Assembly (NCBI GenBank): GCA_019671005.1
Contig: CM033715.1
Coordinates: 434,001 to 498,000 of the forward strand
Length of the DNA: 64,000 nt
From: Hibiscus mutabilis
Lineage: Eukaryota; Streptophyta; Magnoliopsida; Malvales; Malvaceae
Reading direction: 5' to 3'
Shown: positions 12,051-26,300 of the stretch, in pieces
Numbering within the stretch: position 1 is the first letter of the stretch
Layout of the letters: each line of letters begins with the position of its first letter
The notes under the pieces: model-generated
Told to the model about the DNA's origin: nothing
The model's database searches: none
What the model saw: the letters and a program-made list of their open reading frames with translations, nothing else
Program-made: the position numbers and the translations under genes

Positions 12051-12605
12051 GTTGAACATTTATTGCGGGAAAAATATAGCCCAACGGCTATATTGATGAT
12101 GCTAACCATCCAAACGGTTAGAAATCAATGAAGGGTATAAAATTAAGCCTTCAAAGCTACAACAATAACTAATGATCAAGTGAAAAACATCAAAGTAAAA
12201 ATCTAACCTCTTTGTGCCTTTTAGAGTCAAATCCATTGTACCCACTTGTGTTATTTCATTGTATCCATTTTATTTCAAGTTGGGTTAAGTGATCTAGTAA
12301 TTTTGGGCAAGGCTATTTTCTATTTGCCATCTTTCTTGTATAAAAAAGTGTTCTTGATTAAGTTTTGAGTAGTAAGCATAATCGGTTTGTCTAACGAGAA
12401 AAGGAGAAGAATTTCTAGTGAAATTGGTTCAAAATCTTTAGTGGGAGCTAAGGTAGTGGATGTAGAGCTTGTTCAAAGCTTGAACCACTATAAATCGTTT
12501 GTTCTTTCATTCTTATCATTTCAATTTCCTCCCTCCAAATTTTTTATTGTCAATTCACTCCCTCTTGACTAATTGTCATCGATTGATCAACACAACAAGA
12601 AGCGC
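12051..12605 (+). other. Possible LTR/promoter-like retroelement fragment
   Basis: Contains CCCAACGGCTATATTG, ACCATCCAAACGGTTAG and then GGGTATAAAATTAAGCC (a TATA-like block near 12,135), followed by a leader-like stretch with CTTGTATAAAAAAGTG near 12,336. This order is typical of plant LTR or pararetroviral leaders, but no primer site or protein domain connects to it. Treat as unclassified. Confidence 0.3.
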
Positions 12606-12609
12606 AACA

Positions 12610-15600
12610 CTAGGGCTTTTTTATCCATTCAACCACAAATAGGCTATCACTTTCTACTAACAATTTGTGAGTTTTACCCCAAGGAGACGATTTGAATATG
12701 GAGCATGCTTCTTTAATTGCGAGGATTTCTGCTATAGCTACACCTAAGGTCCCAACTGACTTTGAGAATATTATTAAGCATTTCGAGAAATCATTACGTA
12801 AACATCCTCCAATACCTGCCTCACCAAAACTACCTTTCACCGCCCCATCTGTATTGAACTTCAAAGTACCCAATGGTGGAGGGATCCAAGAGCACAGCGG
12901 CTGACCCCAGTTTGAAATTAAAAATCTGAAATTATCAGAACAATTTATAAGATCATTAGTTAAAATACCTGCTTCAAGCCACAAAGTAATACACCACCAG
13001 CTTAGGCGCTGCAAACACAAATCGCACAGCTGCTTGCTATCCAGCTTAGTCCCTTTAAATACCATATCGTTTCTAAGTAGCCAACACGACCAGCTAATGC
13101 AGGAAAAACTTAAGTTCCAGACTGTGCAGTGTAGTCGGGGAGGATTAATATTTGTCTATAACCTTAAAAACTCTCGAAATGACCCAGAAATCACAAGACA
13201 TACATTCCACAACGAACACCACTTTTGCCAAATGGACCATACAACTTGGCAGTGGCACAGAAGGTGAGATGCTGATTTGGGAACTAAGTTACAGAAAGTG
13301 CATAAGTTGAAATGATTGGAAGACTGTAAAGAGCACCCTCTTTTGAATAATTGAACCTTAGTTGGAATCCTTCCATGGATAACTTTCCAAACAAAGGTTG
13401 CCACTTTAGGTGGTACTAAACTGGACCACACATGTTTCCATACATCATCCTTGGCCAAAGTTTCTGATCTCCCGATTTCACAGAAAGATTTTCCGCTGTA
13501 AACCCCATTGGAATCCGCAATCCAATGTATGATGTCTGGTACTTCAGGATTAGCCTTAAAGTCTTTGATAAGGTTGGTGAAAGACTCTCAAATACTAACT
13601 TCCCAGTCAAATAAGTTACGACGTAGGGGAATATTCCAATTTCACGTAACCAAAATCAGCAATAGCACCTATCTTTTGTGTTGTTAGTGCAAATATTCTT
13701 GGATATGCATCCCTCAATGCCACTTGCCCTATACAGGTGTCACTCCAGAATTGAATACGTCTTCCATTTTCAACTATGAAGCGAGTATTCTGTAAAAATA
13801 AATTACCATTCGAAATAAATGAGGCTGATATGTTCTTCCAAATCCACGATTTATTATGTGGTTTTAGATTGGTAGGGAAGAAAGAAGAACACTTCCCCTC
13901 GTATCTCGCTTCCACCATCTTTCTCCAAAGATTGTCCGGTTCCGTGCCAAAGCGCCATATCCATTTAAGCAGAAGCACTTTGTTTTTAGAGTTAAAATCC
14001 AGGAAACCCAGTCCACCACAAGCCTTTGGGAGACAAATGGTCTCCCAACTCACCCAATAAATTGATCATTAGTCAATCGAATCCCACAGGAAATTGGCAA
14101 TCAAGCGAGATAGCAGCGAGCATATATGTCTAGGCATAGGAAAGATTGAAATAAAATAAATGGGTAAGTTAGAGAGAACCAATTTTACCAGAGTTATTCG
14201 ACCCCCAAAGGATAAAGATTTTGCTTTCCAACTGGCGAGCTCGATTCTTACTTCCTCTATGATGAGAGCCCAAATCTGTGCATTATTTCTACTATTTCCC
14301 ATAGGCAAACCCAAATATACACAAGGGAACTTCTCACTTTTACAGTGTATTAGAGATGCTCAAGCTTCCACATCCGAGTCCTCAACATTTATTCCCAATA
14401 GCTTAGACTTGTGTAGATTTAATTTTAGCCCTAAAGCGATCTCAAAATACGGACAATATTTTTATTCCAGTTTTGCTATCCCCACATAAAACAGTTAGGT
14501 CGTCTGAGAACTGAGGGTGGAAGATGTTTACCCCACGACTGCCAATTTTTAAGCCATTAAAAAATTCCATCTCATTCGCCTTGTGTAGAAGGGAACTCAA
14601 AGTTTCGACTATCAAGTTAAATAGTAACAGAGATAATAGACAACCTTGTCTTAGTGCTCGGTTTATAGAGAATTGCTTTGTTGGAGAACTGTTTACCAAC
14701 ACTGAAATTGTAGCACATATGAATCCAAGGACGTCAGACCTTGCCGAATCCCATTTTTTCCAGTATGAGTAACAAGAAGTTCCAGTCCACTGTATCGTAA
14801 GCTTTTCGAAAGTTAACTTTGAAGAAAATTGCTTTGAGCACTCTCTTTTTAATGTAAACAATCTCGTTAGAGATTAACGAGCAGTCTAAGATTTGTTTGC
14901 CCAGGCAAAACGCGAACTGGGTTTCTCCAATCACTTCTTCTAAAACTCTACTGAGAGCAACGTTAAAACTTTGGCTAAAACTTTTTATATGCACCCTACA
15001 AGGTTGATGGGGCGATAATCTTCTATGGAAGTAAGAGATTGGACTTTCGAGATGAACACTATAAAGGAATGGTTGAAAGAATGATCCACCACTTCCCTTA
15101 TATAGAATTGCATGGAAAAAAACTCTCAGTTTCATCTTTGAGTGTTGGCCAGAATTTTTTGATAAATCTCAAATTAAAACCATTCGGGCTTGGTGCATGT
15201 GAACCATCTAAGGTTGATATGGCATTCCAAATTTCCTCTACCGTGAAAGGCTCTTCAAGTTTCCTAGCAGATTTTGGACTCAAAGATTTCAAGCTGCAGT
15301 CAAATGTTGCTATAGGAAAAGTTGAAGAATCATTGTAGATATGCTTGAAGTGATCTTCCACATGTTTTTTCATTGACACAGGATCTCGAATCAACTATGC
15401 ACCCACTTTTATGCTCTCTAAGTGATTGGCACGTCTTCTGGCAGAAGCTACAAGGAGGAAATACTTGGAATTCATATCCCCCACTTGGAACCACTTAAAG
15501 AATCGACTTCTGGAGCCACTCGCGTTCCTCTCTTCAGACACAACGCCACAACTTAGAACGCAAACACTTGAGATCTATAACCTTCCTAGGATTTGAGTCG

Positions 15601-16205
15601 CCACTAATAATTTCCATTTCAATCTTATTGCATTTGTCTATAATTGCTTTACCTGACTCAGTATTAGAATCACATTTCTCTTTAACCCAATACTTAGCTA
15701 CTGCTTTGCACGACCGAAGCATTGGCATAATCCATGCCCCCTTTCGATATCCACACATGCCCTTAATTTTCTCCACCAATACCTTGCTGTCAGCCCAATG
15801 GTCGAACCACTTAAAAGGTTTAGGACCCCACTGCAGGCAGATAACAATGAGTGAGATTGGATTATGGTCCAAGATCTCCCTGGGCATTACATGCTGGATC
15901 AATGATGGCCAGAGAGCAGCAATCTCAGGAGAAAGCAAGAATCGATCCATTCTACTAAACGAAGGGGTGTCTCGGAGATTAGACCATGATTGACCCCTAG
16001 GAAGAGGGAAATCGATAAGGCTTAACTCGTCGATGAAATCTGAAAAGTTCTTTATAGCTCCTCTGTGCATACTGACCCCCACTTTTTCCTCTTTATATCT
16101 CACAATGTTGAAGTCGCCACCAAGTAATACTGGGACATTCAATCTGGCAGCACCTATAGTAGAAATTATTAGATGACCCTGTTCACCACGATATCTGTGG
16201 TCCAA
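12610..16205 (-). mobile_element. Decayed LINE (L1-type, with RNase H), 5'-truncated
   Basis: Read on the minus strand, protein pieces occur in LINE order. Endonuclease at 16,205-15,534 has GGDFNI, SRMDRFL and LDHNPI in place of the usual SDHxPI. A linker piece at 15,394-15,098 has DGSHAPSPNGFN in place of DGSKAPGPDGFN. Reverse transcriptase at 15,135-14,069 has KAYDTVDW and LRQGC, with FSDD in place of the usual FADD catalytic box. A zf-RVT region at 13,458-13,156 has C-x2-C and H-x3-C spacing. RNase H at about 12,900-12,610 has FNTDGA, AEILAIKEA and VESDS. Several frameshifts and stops separate the pieces and the start of the endonuclease is missing. The copy is dead. It has no visible link to neighbouring genes. 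Confidence 0.9.
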
Positions 16206-19025
16206 CTAATCATGTTCGTTCATCTCAAAATAACTATATAATAACTACCCACTCTCCAATTACATGTAGGAAAGAGGTAATGATTCACCTTGAAAAAAAA
16301 TAAAATTGACGGACCTGATTTATTGGGACCGCGGATGACGTGAACAGATTTCATTTAATAATTTTTCCACGTATACATTCTGTCCATTTTGGATCTAAAT
16401 GAAGTTGGGGTCAAACTTCTGGAGTGTCTGAAGCAACTGGGCCTTATTTTGAATAGGCCGGTTTCCCTGTCCAAAACTGGAGCATTGGGCTCACTAGAAC
16501 CTGAGGAATTCCTTGGAGATTCTGGTTTGAACACAATAGGAACTTCCTAAAGTTTATTATTATTATTTCGAGTAATTAAATACAAATTAATTGCTATTTA
16601 TCAACTTCATATATAGCTATAACATAGCTTTTATTATGAATATATTACTTTCAATTATTATTCATTTGAGTTTTTTTTTTATATCAAGGACTAAGTTAAG
16701 ATTAAATAACGAAAGAGACAAAATAATTTAATTTTAAAATTAATAGAAATTTAGTAAGTATTTAATCTAAAATTCGAGAGTAATATTTTAATTTAATAAG
16801 TATTTAAATTAACATGGACTAAAATTGTTAATAGATAAAAAAAAATTAGGAGCACGACCCCTTCTTGTTCCCTCAGTAATTACTTTAGGAGTTATTAAGG
16901 GAATAGGAGAGGCTTGTGTCTCTAAAATTTTTGTCTAATGATAGTTTTAGTCCCTAATAATTTAAAAACTTGTCAAATTAAATCTTGATAAATTTTAAAT
17001 TAAATATTTACTAGATCTCTATTGATTTTAAAATTATATAATTTATTTATTTTATTATATAATCCTCACTTGGTCATCAAATAGAGTGATGTTTCAATAA
17101 TTTATAGGGTTGCTTATATCATTTGTCTATAATTTTTTGCATTAAAAAAAGGAAAGAATGTAAAGATATTTCACCACCATGCACATGCATGGATCTTTTT
17201 TCAATAATAGAAATACATTAATTAAACTTATTACATACATAAATAATATTTTTATTGTTGTCAGATTCCAGACCATATATGACAGCCTTACATTATACTA
17301 AAACAAATGCAAATTAAACATATATTATATAATAATAATTACTTATATAAACATATATTCTAACTCATAATTATCATCCACTCTCCCCCACGTGAACTGC
17401 AATAATGCATACGGTATATGTAGAATTAAATAATACATATAGACTTAATTAATTATTGGTTGTTCTCCCTTTCAAAAGAAACCGGTTTGATTATTAAATT
17501 TTTAAATAAAATTAAATGTTTGAATTTTAATGTTATGAATAGAATAAATTAAATTAGAAAAGTCGTCTTTATAATTAAGTTCTATTCATTTTAAAATAAT
17601 CAACCAATAAATCAAATATTGATGATTACAAAAAATAATATAATTAATAAATTGTTTAATTATTTTTATTAATGAAATCATAAGTGTTTGATACACAATC
17701 ATTATTTCTTTTAATGATACTCCTCATAGAAAAATATGTCACATGAAAACTTAAGGAATAGTCTCAGTAGTAGAGATTAGTATATTTAATTTAAGTGATT
17801 CATATTTGAGCAGTTTAATTTGTGAGTAAATATTTGTTTAATTAAATTTAAAGTCGAACATAAATATTATTTTATACTCGAATAAAATAGTAAAAGAATA
17901 TACGCATCTCTAATATTAATCGTGATAACAAGGGCATAACTACTTAAATGAGAAAACTATGATTTGGTCCCTTAAAAGTTTTGAAGCTACAATAATACGA
18001 TGATTAATTTCATTTAGACCCCTTAAATTTGTAAAAATGAAATCTGTCCCATAAAAATATAAATGTACAAGTTAATGTAATATAAAATTTTATTTTTGAC
18101 TACCTAAAAATTTTATATCTAAAAAAATTCTAACTTCATCCCTGTATAAAAAACATAAAATATACTATACATATTTTACTCAAACTAATTATCGTTAGAC
18201 TTTGCTAACATGTTCCTTGGTGACATTAGATTCGAAGTTAAAACTTGAGTTCAGGAGTTTGAAATTACTTGTTATTGAAATATCATGTGTCAAATCAAAA
18301 TTGACTTTTTTAAGACGAATAAAAATTGTCGCTCTCTTTTCTGTGTTTTTATATATGTCATACCAATAATTTTATGTCATGTGTATTATCAATTAATATT
18401 TTTATTTTATTAATTATTTTTATTTTATAGATAATACGCGTGGCATAAAATTATCAATAAAGCTATGTAATGGCACAGGAAATGGATAGATGAATTCTAT
18501 TCTTCTTGAGACTTAAATAAAAGTGTAGAACGAAGAATCAATCTATTTTCATAAAAAAAAAAAGAAGAAGAAATCCACCAAGGAGATATGGGACAAAGAA
18601 AACCGACTAATAAATCCCAGCCATGACAAATTAAAGTTGAGGGGTTAAAAACATGTGGATATTGAGGAGTTGAAGTGTAATTATTGAAAATTTGGTCGTG
18701 CCATGAGAAAACATAGGAGGATTATGTTGATCACGATGACTCCATATGCATAGGCTTCTAAAGTAGATTTCGACATCTCATGATTGGAAGGGATTTGATA
18801 TTTCAATACATTATGGATGATTTTTTTGTTGATTATTTTAAATCGAATATTATAAAGATTCATTATAAGAGTTATTATCCGAATTTGGTTTATTTTATTC
18901 AAAATATCGAGATTCGGTCATTGACATTGCTTAAGAGACCTAACGTTTTATCCCATTGGACCAGTTGAGGTTGGTATATTCTCTTTTGTTTTTATCAAAC
19001 TATGTATCAAAGAATTACTATATTT
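16206..19025. other. Intergenic, no gene recognised
   Basis: 16,206-16,560 is less AT-rich and may be the upstream, unreadable part of the LINE. 16,850-17,010 contains a TCTAAAATTTTTGTCTAATG phrase shared with 3225-3250, a decayed dispersed repeat. The remainder is AT-rich with only low-complexity frames (such as 18,681-18,968 on both strands). Confidence 0.35.
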
Positions 19026-19029
19026 TTAC

Positions 19030-19185
19030 CAACAGCTAGTTGATCTAGTAGGATAAAACATTAGATCCTTAAGCAAGATCATGATTTAAACTATGACCTT
19101 ATGAATGAAGCAAATTGAGTTAAAAGCATTGCCCCATAATCGACCTCTACAACTCAATTCAAATTAATCAATTAACAAATTGATT
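19030..19185 (+). mobile_element. SINE-like copy (family A)
   Basis: Starts with CTAGTTGATCTAGTAGGATA (A-box-like) and continues with GATTTAAACTATGACCTTAT at the B-box position, then ATGAATGAAGCAAATTGAGT. Same order as copies at 9.1/9.5, 38.12 (inverted), 41.90 and 46.33 kb. About 155 bp; flanking duplications not resolved. Confidence 0.5.
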
Positions 19186-19294
19186 ATAGGAATTCTTATT
19201 TCTTATAGGAATTCTTTTTTTTTCAAACTCAATTAACATTAAGGGTAATCATACCATGCACTAGCAATGAAAATATTTTGTTTCCATAAGTACC

Positions 19295-19575
19295 CTAATT
19301 TTTAGGGGTTAGAGATTCAATTTAAGGTTCATAGTTTAAGGGTCTAAGTTTATACGCTTAGAATTTAAAAACTGTGGTTTGAGCTTAGAGTTTAAAGTTA
19401 GAATGTAGGAATTAAAGGTAAAAACCTAAATTCATACCCTATTACCCTAAGACCTAAACCCTAACCTTAAGTCCTAAATTCTAATTACAAACTCTAAATT
19501 TTAAACCCCTAAATTATAAACCCTAAACTAAATATCTAACCCTAAAATTAGACATATTTTCCCTAACATTAAATG
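19295..19575. repeat. Foldback element with TTTAGGG-like interior
   Basis: The left part has TTTTTAGGGGTTAGAG and TTTAAGGTTCATAGTTTAAG words; the right part has CCCTAAGACCTAAACCCTAA and TATAAACCCTAAACTAAA words. The halves are inverted relative to each other around about 19,420. Same design as 690-985. Confidence 0.55.
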
Positions 19576-20325
19576 TAAGGTTCACTTAAGCTTGTGTTTT
19601 ATTTTTATAAATCCATAGGATGTTTCATATTGGATACAGCCCAAGTTCCTAATTAGAAATGACCTCAAAGCCCTTTTGCCAGTCTAAGACTCTAATAGCC
19701 CACAAATAAACTAAAACATTATATCTATTTATAATTATTATTTATTATTTATAAAATTATTTTTCACATCAAATAATAATTTATAAATACTCTAAATTTT
19801 ATTGCGTAAATGAATCAAACACGATAAAATGTTGTTACTTGTTTATTAGTCATACCATTTTATTTAATTATTTTATTTTTTATCATACCATTTTATTTAA
19901 TTTTTTTGGTTACTTATAAGGTAATATACATGTGTATGATATATATATATATATAGAGAGAGAGAAATCTCTGAGCAATCAACCAAGCATGCAATGTATT
20001 AGCCAGGGCCGATAGACAATAGGTCTTATAATTTAAACAAGAAATTTGAATCAAACAAATCTCGACTTAAACTATATAAAAATTTAAAATTTTTAAAAGT
20101 GCGACCGCATCCGTCCATCCGAGTCAACAACATCTCTCCCTTCCCCTTATCAAAAAGAACAAAAAATCTTGAACAAGGAATACCCATCTGAATGGTACAT
20201 AAATTTAAGGACGAGAAACATTGGGCCTTTAGCCTTTGGTAATAAAGAAAACAGAGCAAAGGACAAGAAAGTGTTTGATTCAATAAACAAAGGTATACGG
20301 GGCTGTGTGTTTTTCTATGTTATTT
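19576..20325. other. Intergenic 3' flank of RRP12-like gene
   Basis: AT-rich, with a (TA)n(GA)n microsatellite near 19,938-19,968. The last 300 bp contain the likely 3' untranslated region of the minus-strand RRP12-like gene, but no single poly(A) signal stands out. Confidence 0.35.
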
Positions 20326-23300
20326 TCACCTTTTCTTCTTTTGAACCTTTCTAAACTTCATGAATTTAGCAGAAAGTGCGATTGAGGCACTCTTACCTTC
20401 AAGCTTCTTTGTCATTTTCACCACACTCGACATGCCTTTCCTCGCGGCCGCCCGGTGTTCCGCTCTACGGCTCATCATCTTGCGATCAAGAGGCCAGTAT
20501 GCATATGGTTCGAGTTTATCCTTCCTCTTTACATCCCCACTGGCCTTCTTGCTAGCATACTCGCTCCCGGTGTATGCCCATCCTGACTCCGATGTTCTCC
20601 TTCGTTTCTGGTTGTTGTTCCTCGAAGAGCCAACCGAGAAATGGCTTTGTGCTTCACTTCTTGCATCTGAATCAGGGTCAGATGCTGCAGCCTTCTTTGG
20701 TTTCTTTCCCTCATGAATTATCAAGCGCCCATCAGGGTCAAACTCCGGTTCGTCATCAGAATCTTGCTTCCGCTTGAGGTTTGAAGATGATTGAAGTGCA
20801 GATCTTGTTTTATGCCGATCAAGTAAGTCTAGCGGCTCATCTTCTAACTGGTCAAGCAAGTCCTCGGGCAAACTCTTCTCTGCCCTCCGCGTTTTCTTGG
20901 ACCTATATCAAAAGGCAAACACAAAGATAAGGAACCTAGACAACGAACGACGTCAAACAATAGTTTCAATAGAAAAATATGGAACAGGGATCAGGGGTCC
21001 ACTGACCGCAGTGAAGCTGCTTTTGATTTCAACTTTGAGGAAGCTTTGCTCTTTCGGCCAGAAGCCATCTCCACATCACTATCATCATCACCAAAATCGG
21101 AGAATATTTTTGTATGATTCCACCTGCTAAGCCTGTACATTCAAATAAGTAGGAAAAATCAAAGGGGGGGACAGATGATAAGACTCAGAAAACACGAGCA
21201 ACTCAAAGCTGATCAATAAATCTGTAAATCCATTACAGAAAATTAGGGAGACAGGACAGCCTACTTTTATTATTAGATCATAAATGTCACAGTAAACATA
21301 ATTGCCCCCATTCACGATACTGAACCATCTATCATAAATTTCCATGCATGAAAGCTATCCAGAAATGTACCATGTTAACGAGGTTATTCCCATGATAACA
21401 AAAACCACCCCAATGCAAAAGAACAACGGCAGATGTTCATAAAAATTTGGACATGCATAACATGTATATTTTTGTTTGCATACATAGTTGCTATATGACC
21501 ACATCGAAACAGTAAAGCAAGGCGGGAGAAACCTGGACGTAGTTGCCTTTGACATATGAGATTTACTTTCCTTGGAGCCGGCAGCCTGTTTCTTCTCTTT
21601 CCTCTCCTTGATCTGTATTTAAGAATGATGAGCAACATCCTTCAAAATGAAGCCCTTTATATGTATAAAAAATCAAAACAACATTACTCTACAAACCTTT
21701 CGTATGTTAGTCAGGAGCTTCATGTGTTCTTCAGGCATCACAGCCTTTACAGCATCGATACCACATTTCCTAACAAGCATTTCCAGAAGAAGCTTTACCT
21801 GACATAGGAACAGATACATCCACTAATATATAAAGGCGTTGAATCTAACAATATTATGGCTACAAAAAGTTGAATTATATAAAAACATCTTGGTTCAAAA
21901 TTTTAGATCCTGTAACAAATTTACAATATGAAAAAATAGAGGTTATGCAAGGAATATAAAGTCGTTTATCCTGCTATCAAGTTTCAAAGCATAATACAAA
22001 TTAAACTTGTCAATTGTCATTTTTCAAAGAAACTAAAGAATCAAACACTTCAGAAAGTTAACAATGGTCAAAATCGATGGTAAATGAAGAGGAACACAAA
22101 CCTTAGCTTTAAAATGATTTTTGGTGTCGTCTTGCCACTTCAACAAACCTTCCACCAAGCTGGCCAGGTGTACTTCCAAGCCTTCGGCTTTTGATTTTGC
22201 CACCAACACTTTCAATAAACCCAAATTAGCCTGGATCATAAGCAGTCGCAGACATAAGTGATGCAATACAAAAAGTACAAGATAAGGAACATAACCATTA
22301 ACATAAAAACATTGGAGCGTGAGAGAGAACAAACTTTAATAATTTCTCTGTTCTTTCTTCGAAGGAGAAGAAATGTGGACGGAAGCAACTTGTAAGCAAA
22401 AGAAACAAGATCCGAGAACTCATAGGCCAACCGAGCCAAGCCTTTCACAGCAGCACTAATCATATGAGGAGTTTCTCCAGCCAAACCTGTAGCAACCTGT
22501 GATCATAAGAAACAGGTTAAATTTCTTTAGAATAAGAAACAAACCGGAAGTACCTGTAAGACATGCAAACACTTATTGAAGTTTGAGAGATGGCAAACAG
22601 TTTAATACCATATTAAACAGGTGTTCTCTCTGTCCACTGCCATCTTGATCTCCATATTCATGGCCAATTTGGACAAGGACCTCATAAGCTCTATTTCTAG
22701 TTTTCTTATTAGCCTGCATAAAAGTTGGATCATACAAAAGAAATCAGAAAGCATGTGTAGGAATTAATCCCATAAACATACGGGAGTGCACATACAAAAA
22801 TAGTATGCAATACTGTAACTTTTACTTAAAGCGGATCTCGAAAATTAGACACAACGAATAGATGTTTGAAAAAATACCTCTTTCAAAGCAAGGATTATTT
22901 CAGTCAGGAAAGAACTAAGAATCTCATGTCTCCTCAGGTTTGAATCCTCCTATACAAAGAAGCATTAGTTATTCTTCTAAAAAAGATGGTTAGAATGATT
23001 GATTGATTGAATCACCTAGAAGTCATAAGCCTATCCAAAAGGGAGATGAAAGATTCAATTTAGTTTGTTAACCTTTGAGGAATATGCTATCAGATGATGC
23101 AAACAGTCGAGCCTGTGACGTTTGGCAGAAAAGTGGAGTGATGGCAGCACCTCAATCATAAGTTTAAGCAAATCTTCCAGTTTAGCAGATAGAAACCCAT
23201 TTTGGTTCTGACCAGAGAACAAAAAAATATAGTGTAAATTGACGGTGAGATATTGGAAATTGGATACAAACGAAATTATACATCTAAATGCATAGAGACA

Positions 23301-26300
23301 AAAGAAGAACAAAAGTTAGAAGCATTAGCATGAAAACGGGATACCCTCAGAATTATTGAAAGAACTTTGTAAGCCTTCTTCTGAATCAAGCCATCCATAT
23401 CCTGCAGATTAAAAATATAATTTTCATCATAATAACTTAAACTCTCCAACAAAAACAATAGTTAATCAAACTAGATAAGTGGAATTGTAAAACTAACCTG
23501 CAATGCAGGTTTTATTGCGCTGAATAAGACATCTAATGATGGCTCGTCTAAACCAGGCAATAGTGAAACTGCCAGGTCAAATAACCTCGCCCTGCAATTA
23601 ATATCAACGGGAAATAATACAATCATTAAGCACCATAGTACTGTCATGCCCATAAAATGTACAAATATTGAGCACTCAGGGGTTACCTTTGGAGAGATAA
23701 TGAGCTTTTAGGTGACTCATCAACCTGCATAGAATTATTATTCTTTGATGCCTCAGCCATCCCAGCCTCTTGTGTGACTTTCAAAAGCCTCTGCATTGTC
23801 TTTTTAAATAAGGTTCTGACAACATTCCCATGTGCTATGGAAGCAAACTCCCGAATTGTGGACTGTAAACAGAGAAAAATCATTACGAAACCGGGAACAT
23901 TAAAATACAAGTATCTAAGGCTTCAATTGGTAGGAATGATGATAAATTTTTATGTAATGGTTTTGTTTATATTCACTTTCCTACTTAATGGCTTAACCAT
24001 TGGATAAAAACTTTTTTCTACCTTCCTACCTCCTATCCTCTCTACTTAGCAAAGGCTTGGGAATAATAGACAAATGACAAAAAGGGATGGTGCAATACAT
24101 TGATAGGATAAGTACCTGCAAAGAACCACCCTCATCTACTGTAGATTCCATGAAAATCCCTGACAAAAGTGACAATAACTGTGGAGCAGATGCAGAAAGC
24201 ACTTTCAAATTTTCCCTAGCAATCTCTGGGGTATAATGAGACATAGCTCGCTGTTTGGCAGGACTTAACTCAGCACCATCCAAATCATCTTTTCCTTCCT
24301 TAATTTTCTTATTTTGTTGAATTAGAATCTGCAAACTAGAGCATATTTTTCCACGTAGATCATGTTCTTCATGAAGGGCACTGCATATAGGACTCAGAAG
24401 TTCCTTGAAGCTTTTGGCAGTATCCAAAGGGTAATTACAAAAAGAGGGTAACAAGGACCACACTTTGTACACAAAACCATCTGCAATACTTGATGAGCGA
24501 ACTTTTCCTTCTAGTTTGAGCTGCCAAAAGTAAGGAGTAATTAAGAGAGGCTTGGAAAAGTAAAAGAATCATGCCAAGAACAGGAATTTACCTTCTGAGA
24601 TCTCTGCCTCATTTCTCCAACCAGACCCAAAAGTGTTTCACTAAAGAAGCTCAAATGTGCACCTACAATATGCTGCTTCAGAATTTGGAATAGCCAATCA
24701 TTAACATCTGAAAGGTCATTAGCCTCAAAATTCAGCGGCAAAATTCCTAAAAATGTCTCGGGGCCCATCGCACCAAGAGCAGATCCAACACATTCATGCA
24801 ACTTCAAAAAAAAATCAGCATATCAACAAGTTAATTTCAATAACATGGCATATAGAAAAACAAAAATGAAACAGGCCAGAAATTAAAAATCAAAGTTTAA
24901 AAACATATCAATCACAAAACATTGCAAAATAGAGAAAGGCAAGATGACTGAGTAGGAGGAATATATACCTTATTTATTTTAAGTTTCGACTCTTATTAGC
25001 CTTTGAAAATTTATATTAAGCACAATTGTCAACATTAACTACCATTTTATATATCATATCACAAAAGCTAAATTTAACTCCTGACCAATATATTATCACA
25101 AGAAGAAGATGGGAAAAACCATGACCAGATTCTCCATGAGAAAGAATACTGAGAGTACCTGATTTTTGTAAGGAAAATCCTTATCTGGCAACCTTTGCAT
25201 GTCAGACAAGTTCTTAAGGGTTCCCTTCATAAAATATGAAGAATAATACCCTGTAGAACAGCAACCAGATTAAAACTTCATTCAAAAGAACACACACGTT
25301 GAAATGCTACCAAGAGGGAAAAAAAGCAACAAGAGGCACTGACAGTACCTTGTTTATCAAACATTGTTGAAACAACCTGAAATGACATGTCCCACACTGC
25401 ACTACAATGATAATCGAGTAAGCTCTCGACGATTGCACAAATTTTTTCAATTATAGTCGGCCCTGACTTTCTATCATCCGATTTTGAATTAATAATCTGA
25501 TCCACCCCCTGTTTGATCAAACCCTCATCAATGCAACCATTTATCAGGGTCTTGAAAGCCTCTGTAGCAGAAAAAATAGCTTCTTCGTGTTCCGACCCCA
25601 TAATATCTATCACAATTAAAAAAAGTTGATAATCATATAGGAAAATCTCAATCTTCAATAAAAAAAGGTTGCTAACTAGGAACTAAAAAATTGAACCTTT
25701 GAGTGCACTGAACACAATGGGAAGTTTAATCACACAAAGTTGCCGATTAAGAGCATAGACTTTCATCATTCCAGAACTCAACAAACGGGCGTTAAATGTC
25801 ATGCTAACTGGAGAAGTTTCATTTGCAGAGACAGAGACAGCCAACAACGATAATGAATCCAGCAATGCCTCAGCTGAAACCTCTACATTCGGATAAGTAC
25901 AAACTGCATTCAAACTATCTGTTACACGCCTAGTAACAAGAGGTTGCCGAAGTTCCAATAAAGTTTTATAGTACTTAAGAATTGTAGTCATATATTTTGT
26001 CGACATAAGAGGAAGAGAGTCCTTAAGAGCATCTAAAACATAGAGAACTTCCTGAGCTCCTTTTGCCCCTTCATTCGAATTCGCATTTGAACCACCAGCG
26101 AGCAAAAGAAACCTCTCGAATAAGTTTGAGATAGCTTCGCTAGCAGGTGCTGAAACGGGAGTCCCTCGGAAGCTCTGTAAAACATCACGGATACACAAGT
26201 GCGATTGCATTCTCACCTATTTTGAAAATTAGTTCACATATAATTAAACGTACGAAGCATAATTGGATTGAATTCAACATTTTTTGATTCAAAAAAGAGA

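Noticed and set aside
20360..20777. Plus-strand frames of 67-118 codons
   Set aside because: Antisense shadows of the last RRP12 exon.
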